From Desulfobulbaceae bacterium (GTDB lineage: Bacteria > Desulfobacterota > Desulfobulbia > Desulfobulbales > SURF-16), in assembly GCA_021160685.1 (NCBI GenBank), contig JAGHCC010000159.1:1-12359 (forward strand): 12,359 nt of DNA. The letters are read 5' to 3'. A program made the position numbers and the translations under genes. This document shows, piece after piece, positions 1 to 7,033 of the stretch; the first letter of the stretch is position 1; each line of letters opens with the position of its first letter. The notes beneath the pieces are model-generated. The model saw only the letters and a program-made list of their open reading frames with translations, was not told the DNA's origin and ran no database searches.

Positions 1-2
1 AC

Positions 3-162
3 AGTAACATTTCCCCCTCACCCTAACCCTCCCGGAGTCTGCGCTTACCTCCCAGGGAGAGGGGATATCCGAGGAAGTCGAAAATTTACAATTATTAAAT
101 ACGTTATTTAGGGCTGTCTCCCTCTCCCTGGGGAGAGGGCCGGGGTGAGGGGTGTTGTTACT
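3..162. repeat. Imperfect inverted repeat, CCCTCTCCC...GGGAGAGGG type
   Basis: The left arm (about 3-64) and right arm (about 119-162) are imperfect reverse complements. Both end in AGTAAC / GTTACT and contain CCCCTCACCC / GGGGTGAGGGG and a CCCTCTCCC-like core. The right arm contains a perfect 8-bp hairpin (121-128 with 131-138). The left arm is interrupted at 34-47 by a short stretch flanked by CCTCCC on both sides. The space between the arms (65-118) is AT-rich and holds no gene. Repeats of this composition are dispersed in many bacterial genomes. No transposase is encoded, so this is a non-autonomous or REP-like element. Confidence 0.7.
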
Positions 163-205
163 TAGAAGCGTATGTAAAAAGGTGCCAATAACTTGGTCTG
201 TAGAA

Positions 206-299
206 ACTTCTCAATAAGTGGTGGTAACTTATAGACAAAATCCCCCTCAATCCCCCTTTTTCAAAGGGGGAAGTAGTCTGTGCACCACCACTTATTGAA
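206..299. repeat. MITE-like inverted repeat, copy A
   Basis: Perfect 15-bp terminal arms at 211-225 (TCAATAAGTGGTGGT) and 284-298 enclose an AATCCCCCTCAATCCCCC core. The core contains a second perfect hairpin, with a 9-bp stem (251-259 with 263-271) and a 3-nt loop. A related copy lies at 3908-4025, so this is a dispersed element and not a chance palindrome. It encodes no protein. Its right arm overlaps the putative -35 box of the TAXI gene promoter. Confidence 0.8.
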
Positions 300-323
300 T
301 AGTTACACAAAAACATTTATTAT
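295..323 (+). promoter_or_regulatory. Putative sigma70-type promoter for the TRAP genes
   Basis: A -35 box TTGAAT (295-300) and a -10 box TATTAT (318-323) are separated by exactly 17 bp, close to the sigma70 consensus. Transcription would start near 330, leaving a leader of about 39 nt before the start codon at 369. The first four bases of the -35 box belong to the right arm of the repeat at 206-299. This is inferred from sequence only; a chance match in AT-rich DNA is possible. Confidence 0.5.
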
Positions 324-357
324 TTGAAGGTGCAAAGCGCCTAAATAAAAAAATATC

Positions 358-371
358 GGAGGTAGTTCTTG
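358..371 (+). promoter_or_regulatory. Ribosome binding site fixing a TTG start
   Basis: GGAGGT at 358-363 lies 5 nt before TTG at 369-371. No ATG nearby could serve instead, and the codons that follow (Lys-Lys-Leu-Leu-Leu) begin a typical signal peptide. This supports TTG as the true start of the TAXI-family gene. Confidence 0.8.
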
Positions 372-1358
372 AAAAAACTTTTGCTCATTTTTAGTTTACT
401 CTTTTTTGTTTTCACCGCAGAATCAACAGTTTTCGGTAAAACTTTTGTCACCATCGGCACAGGAGGTGTCACAGGCGTCTATTATCCCACTGGTGGTGCC
501 ATCAGCCGTATGGTCAATAAAAAATCAGATTATGGCATAAAGGCGACAGTGGAATCAACCTGTGGTTCGGTCTATAATATTAATGCTGTTTTAACCGGTG
601 AATTGGAGTTTGGTGTCGCCCAGTCCGACAGACAGTATCAAGCCTATAACGGCCTTGCAGAGTGGTCACAACGCGGACCGCAAAAAGACCTGCGAGCTGT
701 TTTCTCAATTTACCCTGAATCAATTACTCTCATCGTCTCAGAACGAAGTGGAGTGAAATCAGTTGCCGATCTCAAGGGAAAAAGAGTGAATGTCGGCAAT
801 CCCGGCTCCGGACAACTTCAGAATTCAAAAGATGTTCTCGCAGCCTATGGAATGTGTCTTGACAGTATCCATGCGGAGCAGGTTAAAGCCGTGGAAGCTC
901 CCGGCCTCCTGCAGGACGAAAAAATTGATGCTTTTCTCTATACTGTCGGCCACCCAAACGGCAATATTAAAGAGGCGACGTCAGGCCGGATAAAAGTAAG
1001 AATTGTACCGATCAATGGCCCGGGAATAGACGATTTGCTCAAAAAGTATCCTTATTACGCCAAGGCTGTTATTCCTGCAAAATTTTATCCGAATGCGGTC
1101 AATGAGGATGATATCGAATCTGTCGGTGTGAAAGCAACATTTGTTACCTCGAAAAATCTTGATGACACAGTTGTTTATGCAATCACCAAGGAAGTGTTTG
1201 ATAACCTCGAATCCTTTAAGAACTTGCACCCGGCCTATGCGGCGCTGACAAAGGAGAACATGCTTCAGGGGCTTTCTGTTCCCATTCACCAAGGTGCCTT
1301 GAAATATTACAAAGAGGCGGGCTTGGTACAATATATTAATCCTGAGCTGGTTCAATAA
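369..1358 (+). CDS. TAXI family TRAP transporter solute-binding protein
   Basis: Periplasmic substrate-binding subunit of a TRAP transporter of the TAXI type. It captures a substrate, usually an organic acid or amino acid (unknown here), and delivers it to the membrane permease for cation-driven uptake. The 329-residue length is normal for the family. Residues 1-23 form a signal peptide: a KK start, a hydrophobic run, and likely cleavage after the VFG at 21-23. The mature protein begins with the family signature around residues 30-40 (GTGGVTGVYYP). Later family features include GVAQSD, a central SVADLKGKRVNVG segment and a C-terminal LHPAY motif. Initiation at TTG is set by a strong ribosome binding site. 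The partner permease starts 524 bp downstream on the same strand, and the intervening DNA is filled with palindromic repeats, so the pair may be imperfectly co-transcribed. The family is sure; the substrate cannot be read from sequence. Confidence 0.93.
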   Translation: MKKLLLIFSLLFFVFTAESTVFGKTFVTIGTGGVTGVYYPTGGAISRMVNKKSDYGIKATVESTCGSVYNINAVLTGELEFGVAQSDRQYQAYNGLAEWSQRGPQKDLRAVFSIYPESITLIVSERSGVKSVADLKGKRVNVGNPGSGQLQNSKDVLAAYGMCLDSIHAEQVKAVEAPGLLQDEKIDAFLYTVGHPNGNIKEATSGRIKVRIVPINGPGIDDLLKKYPYYAKAVIPAKFYPNAVNEDDIESVGVKATFVTSKNLDDTVVYAITKEVFDNLESFKNLHPAYAALTKENMLQGLSVPIHQGALKYYKEAGLVQYINPELVQ

Positions 1359-1398
1359 ATTGCCCAAAAAATCTGAACAGTTACCGATTATTTTACTA

Positions 1399-1541
1399 AC
1401 TTCTCCAAAAGTGGTGGCACATACGCAATCCAAATTTACTGGATCCCGGCTCAAAACATACCGGGATGACGTATTGATGAGGAGTTCCGATCGTCATCCC
1501 CGAATGTAGTTATCGGGGATCCAGGAGTTTGCCACCATTAG
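1399..1541. repeat. Composite inverted repeat with nested CTGGATCCCGG palindrome
   Basis: The inner arms at 1437-1471 and 1491-1525 are imperfect reverse complements (CTGGATCCCGG...CCGGGATGACG) and belong to the same family as the perfect palindrome at 1741-1823. Outside them, ACTTCTCC...AGTGGTGGC (1399-1418) faces GCCACCATTA (1531-1540). This resembles the terminal arms of the elements at 206-299 and 3908-4025, and suggests one repeat inserted within another. There is no coding potential. Confidence 0.6.
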
Positions 1542-1546
1542 CTCTC

Positions 1547-1638
1547 GTTCCCACGCTCTGCGTGGGAACGTATCCGTGCTCTGCGCCTTGAAAGACGCAG
1601 GAGCGTCATAAACAAGTTCCCACGCAGAGCGTGGGAAC
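1547..1638. repeat. Double palindrome (paired REP-like hairpins)
   Basis: Two 23-bp palindromes, 1547-1569 and 1616-1638, are exact reverse complements of each other. Each has 9-bp arms (GTTCCCACG / CGTGGGAAC) and a 5-nt loop (CTCTG in one, CAGAG in the other). The spacer holds a further small hairpin (GACGC at 1594-1598 with GCGTC at 1603-1607). The two-hairpin design resembles a BIME, a pair of REP sequences in opposite orientation. The short open frame on the minus strand across this region is a by-product of the repeats. Confidence 0.8.
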
Positions 1639-1740
1639 CAGCAAAAAAGTTTTCTGTACAGACCTCGTGAAATTTAATCATTCGGTTAGTCTGAATGCCT
1701 ATGTTTGTAGGAAAGCGACCCATAAGTGGATACTCCGATC

Positions 1741-1823
1741 CGTCATTCCGGCATGCAGTTAGCCGGAATCCAGGGGAATTAACTTGATTACTGGATTCCG
1801 GCTAACTGCATGCCGGAATGACG
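1741..1823. repeat. Perfect 33-bp inverted repeat with 17-nt loop
   Basis: The arms at 1741-1773 and 1791-1823 are exact reverse complements over 33 bp (beginning CGTCATTCCGGCATGC), around a 17-nt AT-rich loop. Transcribed RNA would form a very stable stem just before the permease gene. The sequence is of the same family as the inner repeat at 1437-1525. No U-tract follows the stem, so it is not a typical intrinsic terminator, though it could protect or separate the two TRAP transcripts. Confidence 0.85.
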
Positions 1824-1882
1824 AGGACTAAATTGTCCAAATTTTAGCGGCTAATTATCTAAACGTTGACGAGGCCTGCTGT

Positions 1883-3949
1883 ATGAGTTCTGTCATAAAT
1901 AAACAATACGCGGAGGAACTGCTCCGTGCAGAAACCGGAGATATCCGCCGCCTGCGCAAGCACGAAAACCTCCTTGTTGCTTTTGTGGCAATTTCATGGG
2001 CATTGTTCCAGTTGGCCTTGGCAGGTTTTCTTGTTCTTGGCAGCACCCAGACAAGAGCAATCCATCTTTGTTTTGCTCTTACCCTCTTGTTTCTGCTTGA
2101 CCCCTGCCTGAAACACCCCAAAAAAAATCTAGGGTTTCTATCTATAACCGACCGCATTCCGATAATGGATTATTGTTTCGCCATTGTCGCAGCTATGAGT
2201 GCTCTGTATATCGTTTTTGATTATGAGGGGTTGGCCATGCGGGCTGGAATGCCACTGACCCGCGATCTGGTCATCGGCGTGGTTCTTGTCCTTCTCCTGC
2301 TGGAGGCGACCCGCCGTGTCATCGGACCGGCCTTGCCGATTATTGCCATAGCATTTACATGCTATGCCTTTCTTGGCCCCCATATGCCGGATCTACTGGC
2401 ATTTAAGGGGGTATCGCTGCGCAAATATCTGAGCAATATCACCCTTTCCACTGAGGGGATTTACGGAATTCCACTTGGTGTATCTGCATCGATTGTCTAT
2501 TTGTTTGTCCTTTTAGGTTCTTTACTGGAAAAGGCGGGCGCCGGTCATTTTTTTACCGATGTGGCTCTGGCTTTTTTAGGCAAATACAAGGGCGGACCTG
2601 CCAAGGCAGCTGTGGTTGCCAGCGGTGCTACCGGGCTGGTTTCCGGCTCAAGCATTGCTAATATTGTCACCACCGGCCCGTTTACTATTCCGCTGATGAA
2701 AAAAATCGGCTATCCGGCGAAAAAAGCGGCAGCCATTGAAGTTGCCTCCAGTACCGACGGGCAACTTATGCCGCCAATCATGGGTGCGGCGGCATTCATT
2801 ATCGCGGAATATGTCAATGTTCCGTATTTTGAGGTTGTCAAGGCTGCGGCAATACCTGCCTTTGTCTCCTATTTCGGCCTGTTTTGCATCACCCATCTTG
2901 AGGCCGACAAATTAGGGATAAGAGGCCTTTCTAAAAAAGATATTCCTCAGCTTAAGAAAACCCTTAAAAATGGCCTGCACTATCTCGTTCCCCTGGGGAC
3001 GTTGTTGTACGAATTGGTTATCCTGCGTCATTCGCCGGAATTGGCAGCTTTCAGGGCAATCATGGTCTTGTTTGTGATTATTTTTTATCAGGAAATCAGG
3101 TTGTCGTCGCTGCAAAAAACAGGGTTGCTGCATGGCTGCAGGAAAGGGCTTGGCATTATAACCCATGGTTTGATCCAAGGCTCAAAGAACATGATGTCCG
3201 TTGCCCTGGCCTGTGCGGCCGCAGGGATTATTGTCGGGGTGGTCAATATGGGAATTGGCGGCATGATCACCATGATTGTCGAGAACCTGGCAATGGGCAA
3301 TTTCTTCCTTTTGCTTGGCATTACCGCCCTGGCAAGTCTGCTTCTTGGCATGGGACTGCCGACAACTGCGACCTATATTGTCATGGCCTCATTGACCGCA
3401 CCAATCATTGTCGAAGTTGGCGGTCTCTATGGCTTTGCCGTGCCGATTATGTCTGCCCATCTGTTCTGTTTTTATTTCGGTATCCTTGCCGATGACACTC
3501 CACCTGTTGGGCTTGCAGCCTACGCTGCATCTGCCATTGCCGATTCAGAACCTATCGCCACCGGCATTCAGGGTTTTTTGTATGATATAAGGACGTCAGT
3601 AATAGCATTTATGTTTGTTTTCAACCCTGAGCTGATCTTGCATAACATTCATAGCTGGCCCCATGCTCTGCTCATATTTGCCATGGCCCTGATTGGCATG
3701 TCCGCCTTTGAGTGCGCGGCTCAAGGCTGGTGTTTAACCAAAAACAAGCTCTATGAAATACCTTTCTTTTTGGCGGCCGCCTTTATTCTTTTTCATCCGG
3801 GAGCCGTTGCTTCACTCCTGAACTTCAGCCCTGATGTTAAGTATGCTTTTTTCCCACTGGGGATCCTTTTGTATGGGATGGTTGTATTCCTGCAAAGAAA
3901 GAGAGTAACTTCTCAATTAAGTGGTGGCAATTCAATGTCATTAACTTAA
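1883..3949 (+). CDS. TRAP transporter fused permease (4TM/12TM)
   Basis: Inner-membrane subunit of the TRAP transporter, with the small (DctQ-like) and large (DctM-like) permease parts joined in one 688-residue chain, as is usual for TAXI systems. It drives uptake of the substrate brought by the binding protein, using an ion gradient. The chain is a succession of hydrophobic helices. DctM signatures are clear: a glycine- and serine-rich ASGATGLVSGSSIANIVTTG block near residues 245-264, a DGQLMPP motif, MGLPTTATYIV near 490-500, and ADDTPPVGLAAYAASA around 536-551. The ATG at 1883 follows a GACGAGG ribosome binding site at 1868-1874. The last residues (about 673-680, SQLSGGN) are encoded by the left arm of a repeat element, so the natural C-terminus has probably been changed by insertion. 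Family is sure; substrate unknown. Confidence 0.95.
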   Translation: MSSVINKQYAEELLRAETGDIRRLRKHENLLVAFVAISWALFQLALAGFLVLGSTQTRAIHLCFALTLLFLLDPCLKHPKKNLGFLSITDRIPIMDYCFAIVAAMSALYIVFDYEGLAMRAGMPLTRDLVIGVVLVLLLLEATRRVIGPALPIIAIAFTCYAFLGPHMPDLLAFKGVSLRKYLSNITLSTEGIYGIPLGVSASIVYLFVLLGSLLEKAGAGHFFTDVALAFLGKYKGGPAKAAVVASGATGLVSGSSIANIVTTGPFTIPLMKKIGYPAKKAAAIEVASSTDGQLMPPIMGAAAFIIAEYVNVPYFEVVKAAAIPAFVSYFGLFCITHLEADKLGIRGLSKKDIPQLKKTLKNGLHYLVPLGTLLYELVILRHSPELAAFRAIMVLFVIIFYQEIRLSSLQKTGLLHGCRKGLGIITHGLIQGSKNMMSVALACAAAGIIVGVVNMGIGGMITMIVENLAMGNFFLLLGITALASLLLGMGLPTTATYIVMASLTAPIIVEVGGLYGFAVPIMSAHLFCFYFGILADDTPPVGLAAYAASAIADSEPIATGIQGFLYDIRTSVIAFMFVFNPELILHNIHSWPHALLIFAMALIGMSAFECAAQGWCLTKNKLYEIPFFLAAAFILFHPGAVASLLNFSPDVKYAFFPLGILLYGMVVFLQRKRVTSQLSGGNSMSLT

Positions 3950-4025
3950 GGACTTCTCCGAAAAAATCCCCCTCAATCCCCCTTTTTCTAAGGGGGAGGT
4001 TGTCGGTATGCCACCACTTATTGAA
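3908..4025. repeat. MITE-like inverted repeat, copy B
   Basis: Related to the element at 206-299. It has the ACTTCTCAAT.AAGTGGTGG left arm (3908-3927, with one extra T), the AATCCCCCTCAATCCCCC core with its small hairpin (about 3966-3998), and the GCCACCACTTATTGAA right arm (4010-4025). It is about 24 bp longer than copy A, mostly between the left arm and the core. Its left end lies inside the TRAP permease reading frame, whose stop codon (3947-3949) falls within the element. The following 93 bp to 4118 hold nothing I recognise. Confidence 0.75.
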
Positions 4026-4118
4026 GAAATCACGAAAGAGAGTGGCGGCTTAAGAGTAAAGTAAGCGTAACTGATCATCGGGTAGCATCACCTAAAGTTT
4101 GGGTAAACTCCCTCTCCC

Positions 4119-6416
4119 ATGAATCTAACAACAGAACAACAAGATATCATCACCCACTCAGGCGGCCATGCCAAGGTCAGCGCTGTGGCTGGTTCCGGCA
4201 AAACAACCACCATGGTGTCCCGGGTGAAACACCTGCTCGAACAGGGCGTCGCGGCCAATCATCTGCTGATCCTGATGTTTAATAAATCCGCCCGCGATTC
4301 CTTTGCCATAAAGATGAAAGCCATCCTGGCCCCGGCCGGCCTGCCGTTTCCCGAAGTACGCACCTTTCATTCACTGGGCTTGCGTCTTATTAACAGCTTT
4401 ACCAGGCGAGGGGCTCTGCCGGCCTACACCCTGAAAACAGAAGAATTTCTCATCGAAAAGCTTGCTAAAGAGAGTATACGGCAGATTCCGGACCAGCATG
4501 GCGGCGGTGAGGAATGGCTTGTCAAAGAGAACCTGGAGAGTTTTCTCACCTTCATTGACCTGGTCAAATCGGAGACCATGCCTGCGGCACAACTCTATGA
4601 CAGTCTCAACCTTGATCATTGTTTTGAGTATTTCATTGAGGCATTTCTGCTCTTTGAAAAGATCCGGAAATCTCAAAAAATCCGCTTCTATGCCGACCTG
4701 ATCTATGAGCCGGTCACAGCGATGCTCAACGACAAACAACTGGCAAACTGGGTTGCCGACCAAGTGGATCATATTATTGTTGATGAGTACCAGGATATCA
4801 ATGAAGTCCAGCAGCAATTGCTCAAATTCATTGCCGGTAAACGGGCAAAAGTGATGGTGGTAGGCGATGAGGATCAATGCATTTATGAATGGCGGGGGGC
4901 CAAACCCGAGTATATTACGTATCGATTCCAGCATGATTTTCCAAAGGCGAAAACCTATACCCTTTCATACACCTTCCGCTACGGACACCGGCTTTCCCTT
5001 GCGGCAAACCACCTTATTACCAATAACAAAATGCGGGACAGGAAACTCTGTCTCTCTTTTTCCACGACCTTTGACAGCTTATTGAGTTGTTGTGAAGAGA
5101 AAGAACCACACCCGATCCTTGCCATCCTTAAAGAGTGGACGGATCAGGGGAATAAACTAACGGATGGCGCGGTGCTGGTCAGAATGTTTGCCATGAGTGT
5201 GCCGGTGGAACTTGCCCTGTTGGAGGCAGGTATTCCCTACCGCCTTCTGGGCCACGAAAATGTCTTTGAATGCCCGGAGATTAAATCCTTGATCGGCCAC
5301 CTGAAACTCTGTTGCGGCAGCCTGGGAGACGATGGGCCGGAAACAACCATTGCCATCATTGAGGCAATGCTGACGAACCCGCATCTTGGCCTCAAGCGGG
5401 ACAAAATATCTTTTCTTGCCCGGGAAATTGCCAGGATGCCGGAACAGGCTCCCCAGCGCATCCTCGCGCAAATTCACAGCTCACTGCCGCAATTTATCCA
5501 AACACAACTTAAAGATGCCGCGGAATTGTGGCATGAAATACAACAACTGCCTCCTTCTTCCAAGGCCCTGACCATCATGGATATGGTGGTCAGAAAAAGT
5601 AAGCTTTTAAGTTTTTACCGTAAAATCTCAACCCGGAGCGCCATTGCCGAAAACAGGATTAAAACCTGCCAGTCCTTTATGCGTTTTGCCAAGCGACTTG
5701 ATCTGTCCGTGGGTTCTTTCCTTGAGAAAATTAATCATCTGCGCCGGACAGATACCGACCCGGAAGGGGACCATTTGCTGATTACCTCGATCCACCGGGC
5801 CAAGGGACTGGAATGGCCGTTAGTTGTCATTCCCGGTCTGGAGGAGGGTTCTTTTCCCTTACTGTCTGACGATAGCCAAACGGCCTTTGATAACCTGGAA
5901 GATGAACGGCGACTTTTTTATGTGGCCATGACCAGGGCCATCCGGAAAGTGGTGTTCATCCATCCACCGGACAAGAGATTAAACAAATACAAGAAGGCCG
6001 GTTCGGCCCGTTTTCCTTACACCTTTATTGAGAAGGCTCCACTGCCGGCCAGCCGTTTTCTTTATGAGACCAACCTGGAGCTCAGTGACAAACTGGGTTT
6101 GGCAATTCAGCAGGGCAAGACATCAGCGATGATAAATGCCAAAGATATCCACGTGGCCAATCGTTATCTCAAGGCCATTGACTCACCGCTTAAACCATTT
6201 AAAAAGCCGAAGAAGAAAAAGAAGCAACAGCGGAAAGCTGTGGGTTTTCTCGGAATAGATGAACTGGCCGAAGGGGTGATGGTCCGCCACCGCATCTTTG
6301 GTGCCGGTGTGGTGACAACAATTTTGGACCGTAAGGCAGGCAAGGTTAAGGTGCTGTTTGACGGGCGCGGCGAAAAGGTGTTGATGTCCGATATTGCTAA
6401 ATTGACGCCAAGGTAA
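4119..6416 (+). CDS. UvrD/PcrA-like superfamily 1 DNA helicase
   Basis: ATP-dependent 3'-5' DNA helicase of the UvrD/Rep/PcrA group, acting in repair or in clearing replication forks. All motifs of superfamily 1 are visible in order: Walker A AVAGSGKTT with Lys28, Walker B IIVDEYQD at 219-226, VVGDEDQCIYEWRGA near 247-261, the TFRYG motif near 285-289, ITSIHRAKGLEW at 555-566, and DERRLFYVAMTRA at 595-607. A lysine-rich linker (KKPKKKKKQQRK) precedes a small C-terminal module (VMVRHRIFGAGVV...) like the end of PcrA/UvrD. At 765 residues it is slightly longer than the usual 650-730. The start is bounded by a stop codon at 4104 in the same frame, and no ribosome binding site is visible. TFRYG in place of the common NYRS suggests a branch apart from housekeeping UvrD. 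It could act alone or with the RecB/RecD genes downstream; only proximity suggests the latter. Confidence 0.92.
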   Translation: MNLTTEQQDIITHSGGHAKVSAVAGSGKTTTMVSRVKHLLEQGVAANHLLILMFNKSARDSFAIKMKAILAPAGLPFPEVRTFHSLGLRLINSFTRRGALPAYTLKTEEFLIEKLAKESIRQIPDQHGGGEEWLVKENLESFLTFIDLVKSETMPAAQLYDSLNLDHCFEYFIEAFLLFEKIRKSQKIRFYADLIYEPVTAMLNDKQLANWVADQVDHIIVDEYQDINEVQQQLLKFIAGKRAKVMVVGDEDQCIYEWRGAKPEYITYRFQHDFPKAKTYTLSYTFRYGHRLSLAANHLITNNKMRDRKLCLSFSTTFDSLLSCCEEKEPHPILAILKEWTDQGNKLTDGAVLVRMFAMSVPVELALLEAGIPYRLLGHENVFECPEIKSLIGHLKLCCGSLGDDGPETTIAIIEAMLTNPHLGLKRDKISFLAREIARMPEQAPQRILAQIHSSLPQFIQTQLKDAAELWHEIQQLPPSSKALTIMDMVVRKSKLLSFYRKISTRSAIAENRIKTCQSFMRFAKRLDLSVGSFLEKINHLRRTDTDPEGDHLLITSIHRAKGLEWPLVVIPGLEEGSFPLLSDDSQTAFDNLEDERRLFYVAMTRAIRKVVFIHPPDKRLNKYKKAGSARFPYTFIEKAPLPASRFLYETNLELSDKLGLAIQQGKTSAMINAKDIHVANRYLKAIDSPLKPFKKPKKKKKQQRKAVGFLGIDELAEGVMVRHRIFGAGVVTTILDRKAGKVKVLFDGRGEKVLMSDIAKLTPR

Positions 6417-6477
6417 CTGGGCGAAATGCTGAATGGAGAATTTTACAATTGATGAGCGGTGATGTGCGAGTAAAAAC

Positions 6478-6831
6478 ATGAAATACAATCCTGATATTCA
6501 TCACCGCCGTTCCATTCGATTAAAAGGATATGATTATGCAAAGGCAGGATTATATTTCATCACCATTTGCACGCAAAAGCAATTGTGTTTATTCGGAGAA
6601 ATTCAAAATGGGGAAATGATTTTGAATGATGCGGGAAAAATGGTTGAATACCAATGGCAGGAATTGATTTGTCGTTTTGATGACATTAAATTACATGAAT
6701 TTATCGTCATGCCCAATCATTTTCATGGAATCATTGAATTCGTAGGGGTGCCCCTTGTGGGTACCAAAATAAGGAACAACCACCAAAAAATGGGCAACCA
6801 CAAGGGATTGCCCCTACGGTTAGCGACGTAG
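6478..6831 (+). CDS. RAYT transposase N-terminal fragment
   Basis: This 117-residue frame holds the RAYT N-terminus (RRSIRLKGYDYAKAGLYF...) and the HUH motif, but not the catalytic tyrosine. Its last residues, from about 104 on (MGNHKGLPLRLAT), are out of frame and unlike the family. On its own it should be catalytically dead. It becomes complete only if translation shifts by -1 into the following frame. Confidence 0.7.
   Translation: MKYNPDIHHRRSIRLKGYDYAKAGLYFITICTQKQLCLFGEIQNGEMILNDAGKMVEYQWQELICRFDDIKLHEFIVMPNHFHGIIEFVGVPLVGTKIRNNHQKMGNHKGLPLRLAT
6741..6818. repeat. REP-like inverted repeat inside the transposase gene
   Basis: CGTAGGGGTGCCCCTTGTGG at 6741-6760 and, on the opposite strand, a 6818-6798 copy reading CGTAGGGG-CAAT-CCCTTGTGG match except for a 3-4 base centre. 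They face each other across a 37-nt spacer that holds the A6 run. The arms begin with GTAG, the tetranucleotide found at the foot of REP hairpins recognised by RAYT enzymes. The arms lie in the variable region of the protein between the HUH motif and the VVGAFKS block. Confidence 0.65.
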
Positions 6832-7033
6832 TGGGAGCATTTAAATCATTATCTACCAACGATTACATTCGGAACGTGAAACAAAACAATTGGCGAACAT
6901 TTGATAAAAAATTATGGCAACGTAATTATTACGAACACATCCTCCGTGATGAAAAATCCTATAACCAAATATCGGAATACATACAAAGCAATTCCCTGAA
7001 ATGGCAGGATGATAAATACTATGTCTAACATCA

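Larger units (their letters stand above)
6478..7028 (+). pseudogene. REP-associated tyrosine transposase, frameshifted
   Basis: An HUH-type transposase of the Y1/IS200-like RAYT group, enzymes thought to mobilise REP palindromes through single-strand cleavage. The first frame gives the N-terminal part with the metal-binding histidines (PNHFHG, His81 and His83) and stops at 6829-6831. The C-terminal part is in another frame: read upstream of 6831 it gives GQPQGIAPTVSDVVGAFKS and continues to KLWQRNYYEHILRDEKSY, whose paired tyrosines (6927-6932) include the likely catalytic one. The join fits loss of one base, most simply in the A6 run at 6785-6790 (HQK then NGQPQG). The gene is AT-rich compared with its neighbours, a sign of transfer. 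It lies 61 bp after the helicase stop and ends 5 nt before recB. A sequencing error or ribosomal slippage are alternatives to true inactivation. Confidence 0.85.

Noticed and set aside
981..1454. 157-codon open frame on the minus strand over the TAXI gene end
   Set aside because: It lies antisense to a clear TAXI gene and runs into a repeat; its sequence is cysteine- and isoleucine-rich with no recognisable domain.
1538..1723. 61-codon minus-strand frame in the intergenic repeats
   Set aside because: It is read through the double palindrome at 1547-1638 and has no domain or ribosome binding site; frames of this kind appear in any copy of the repeat.
1741..1850. Intrinsic terminator after the 33-bp stem
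   Set aside because: The stem is followed by ACGAGGACTA on + and by no T-tract on either strand, so it is a repeat and not a standard terminator.
1..4025. CRISPR array
   Set aside because: The repeats are inverted, of several unrelated families and irregularly spaced, and there are no cas genes.
4010..4056. Second promoter made by copy B of the repeat
   Set aside because: TTGAAG (4021-4026) is present, but the bases at a 17-bp spacing are GGCGGC, and no acceptable -10 box lies at 16-18 bp.
4371..4934. 187-codon minus-strand frame inside the helicase gene
   Set aside because: It is a shadow of the helicase, whose motifs are all in the + frame.
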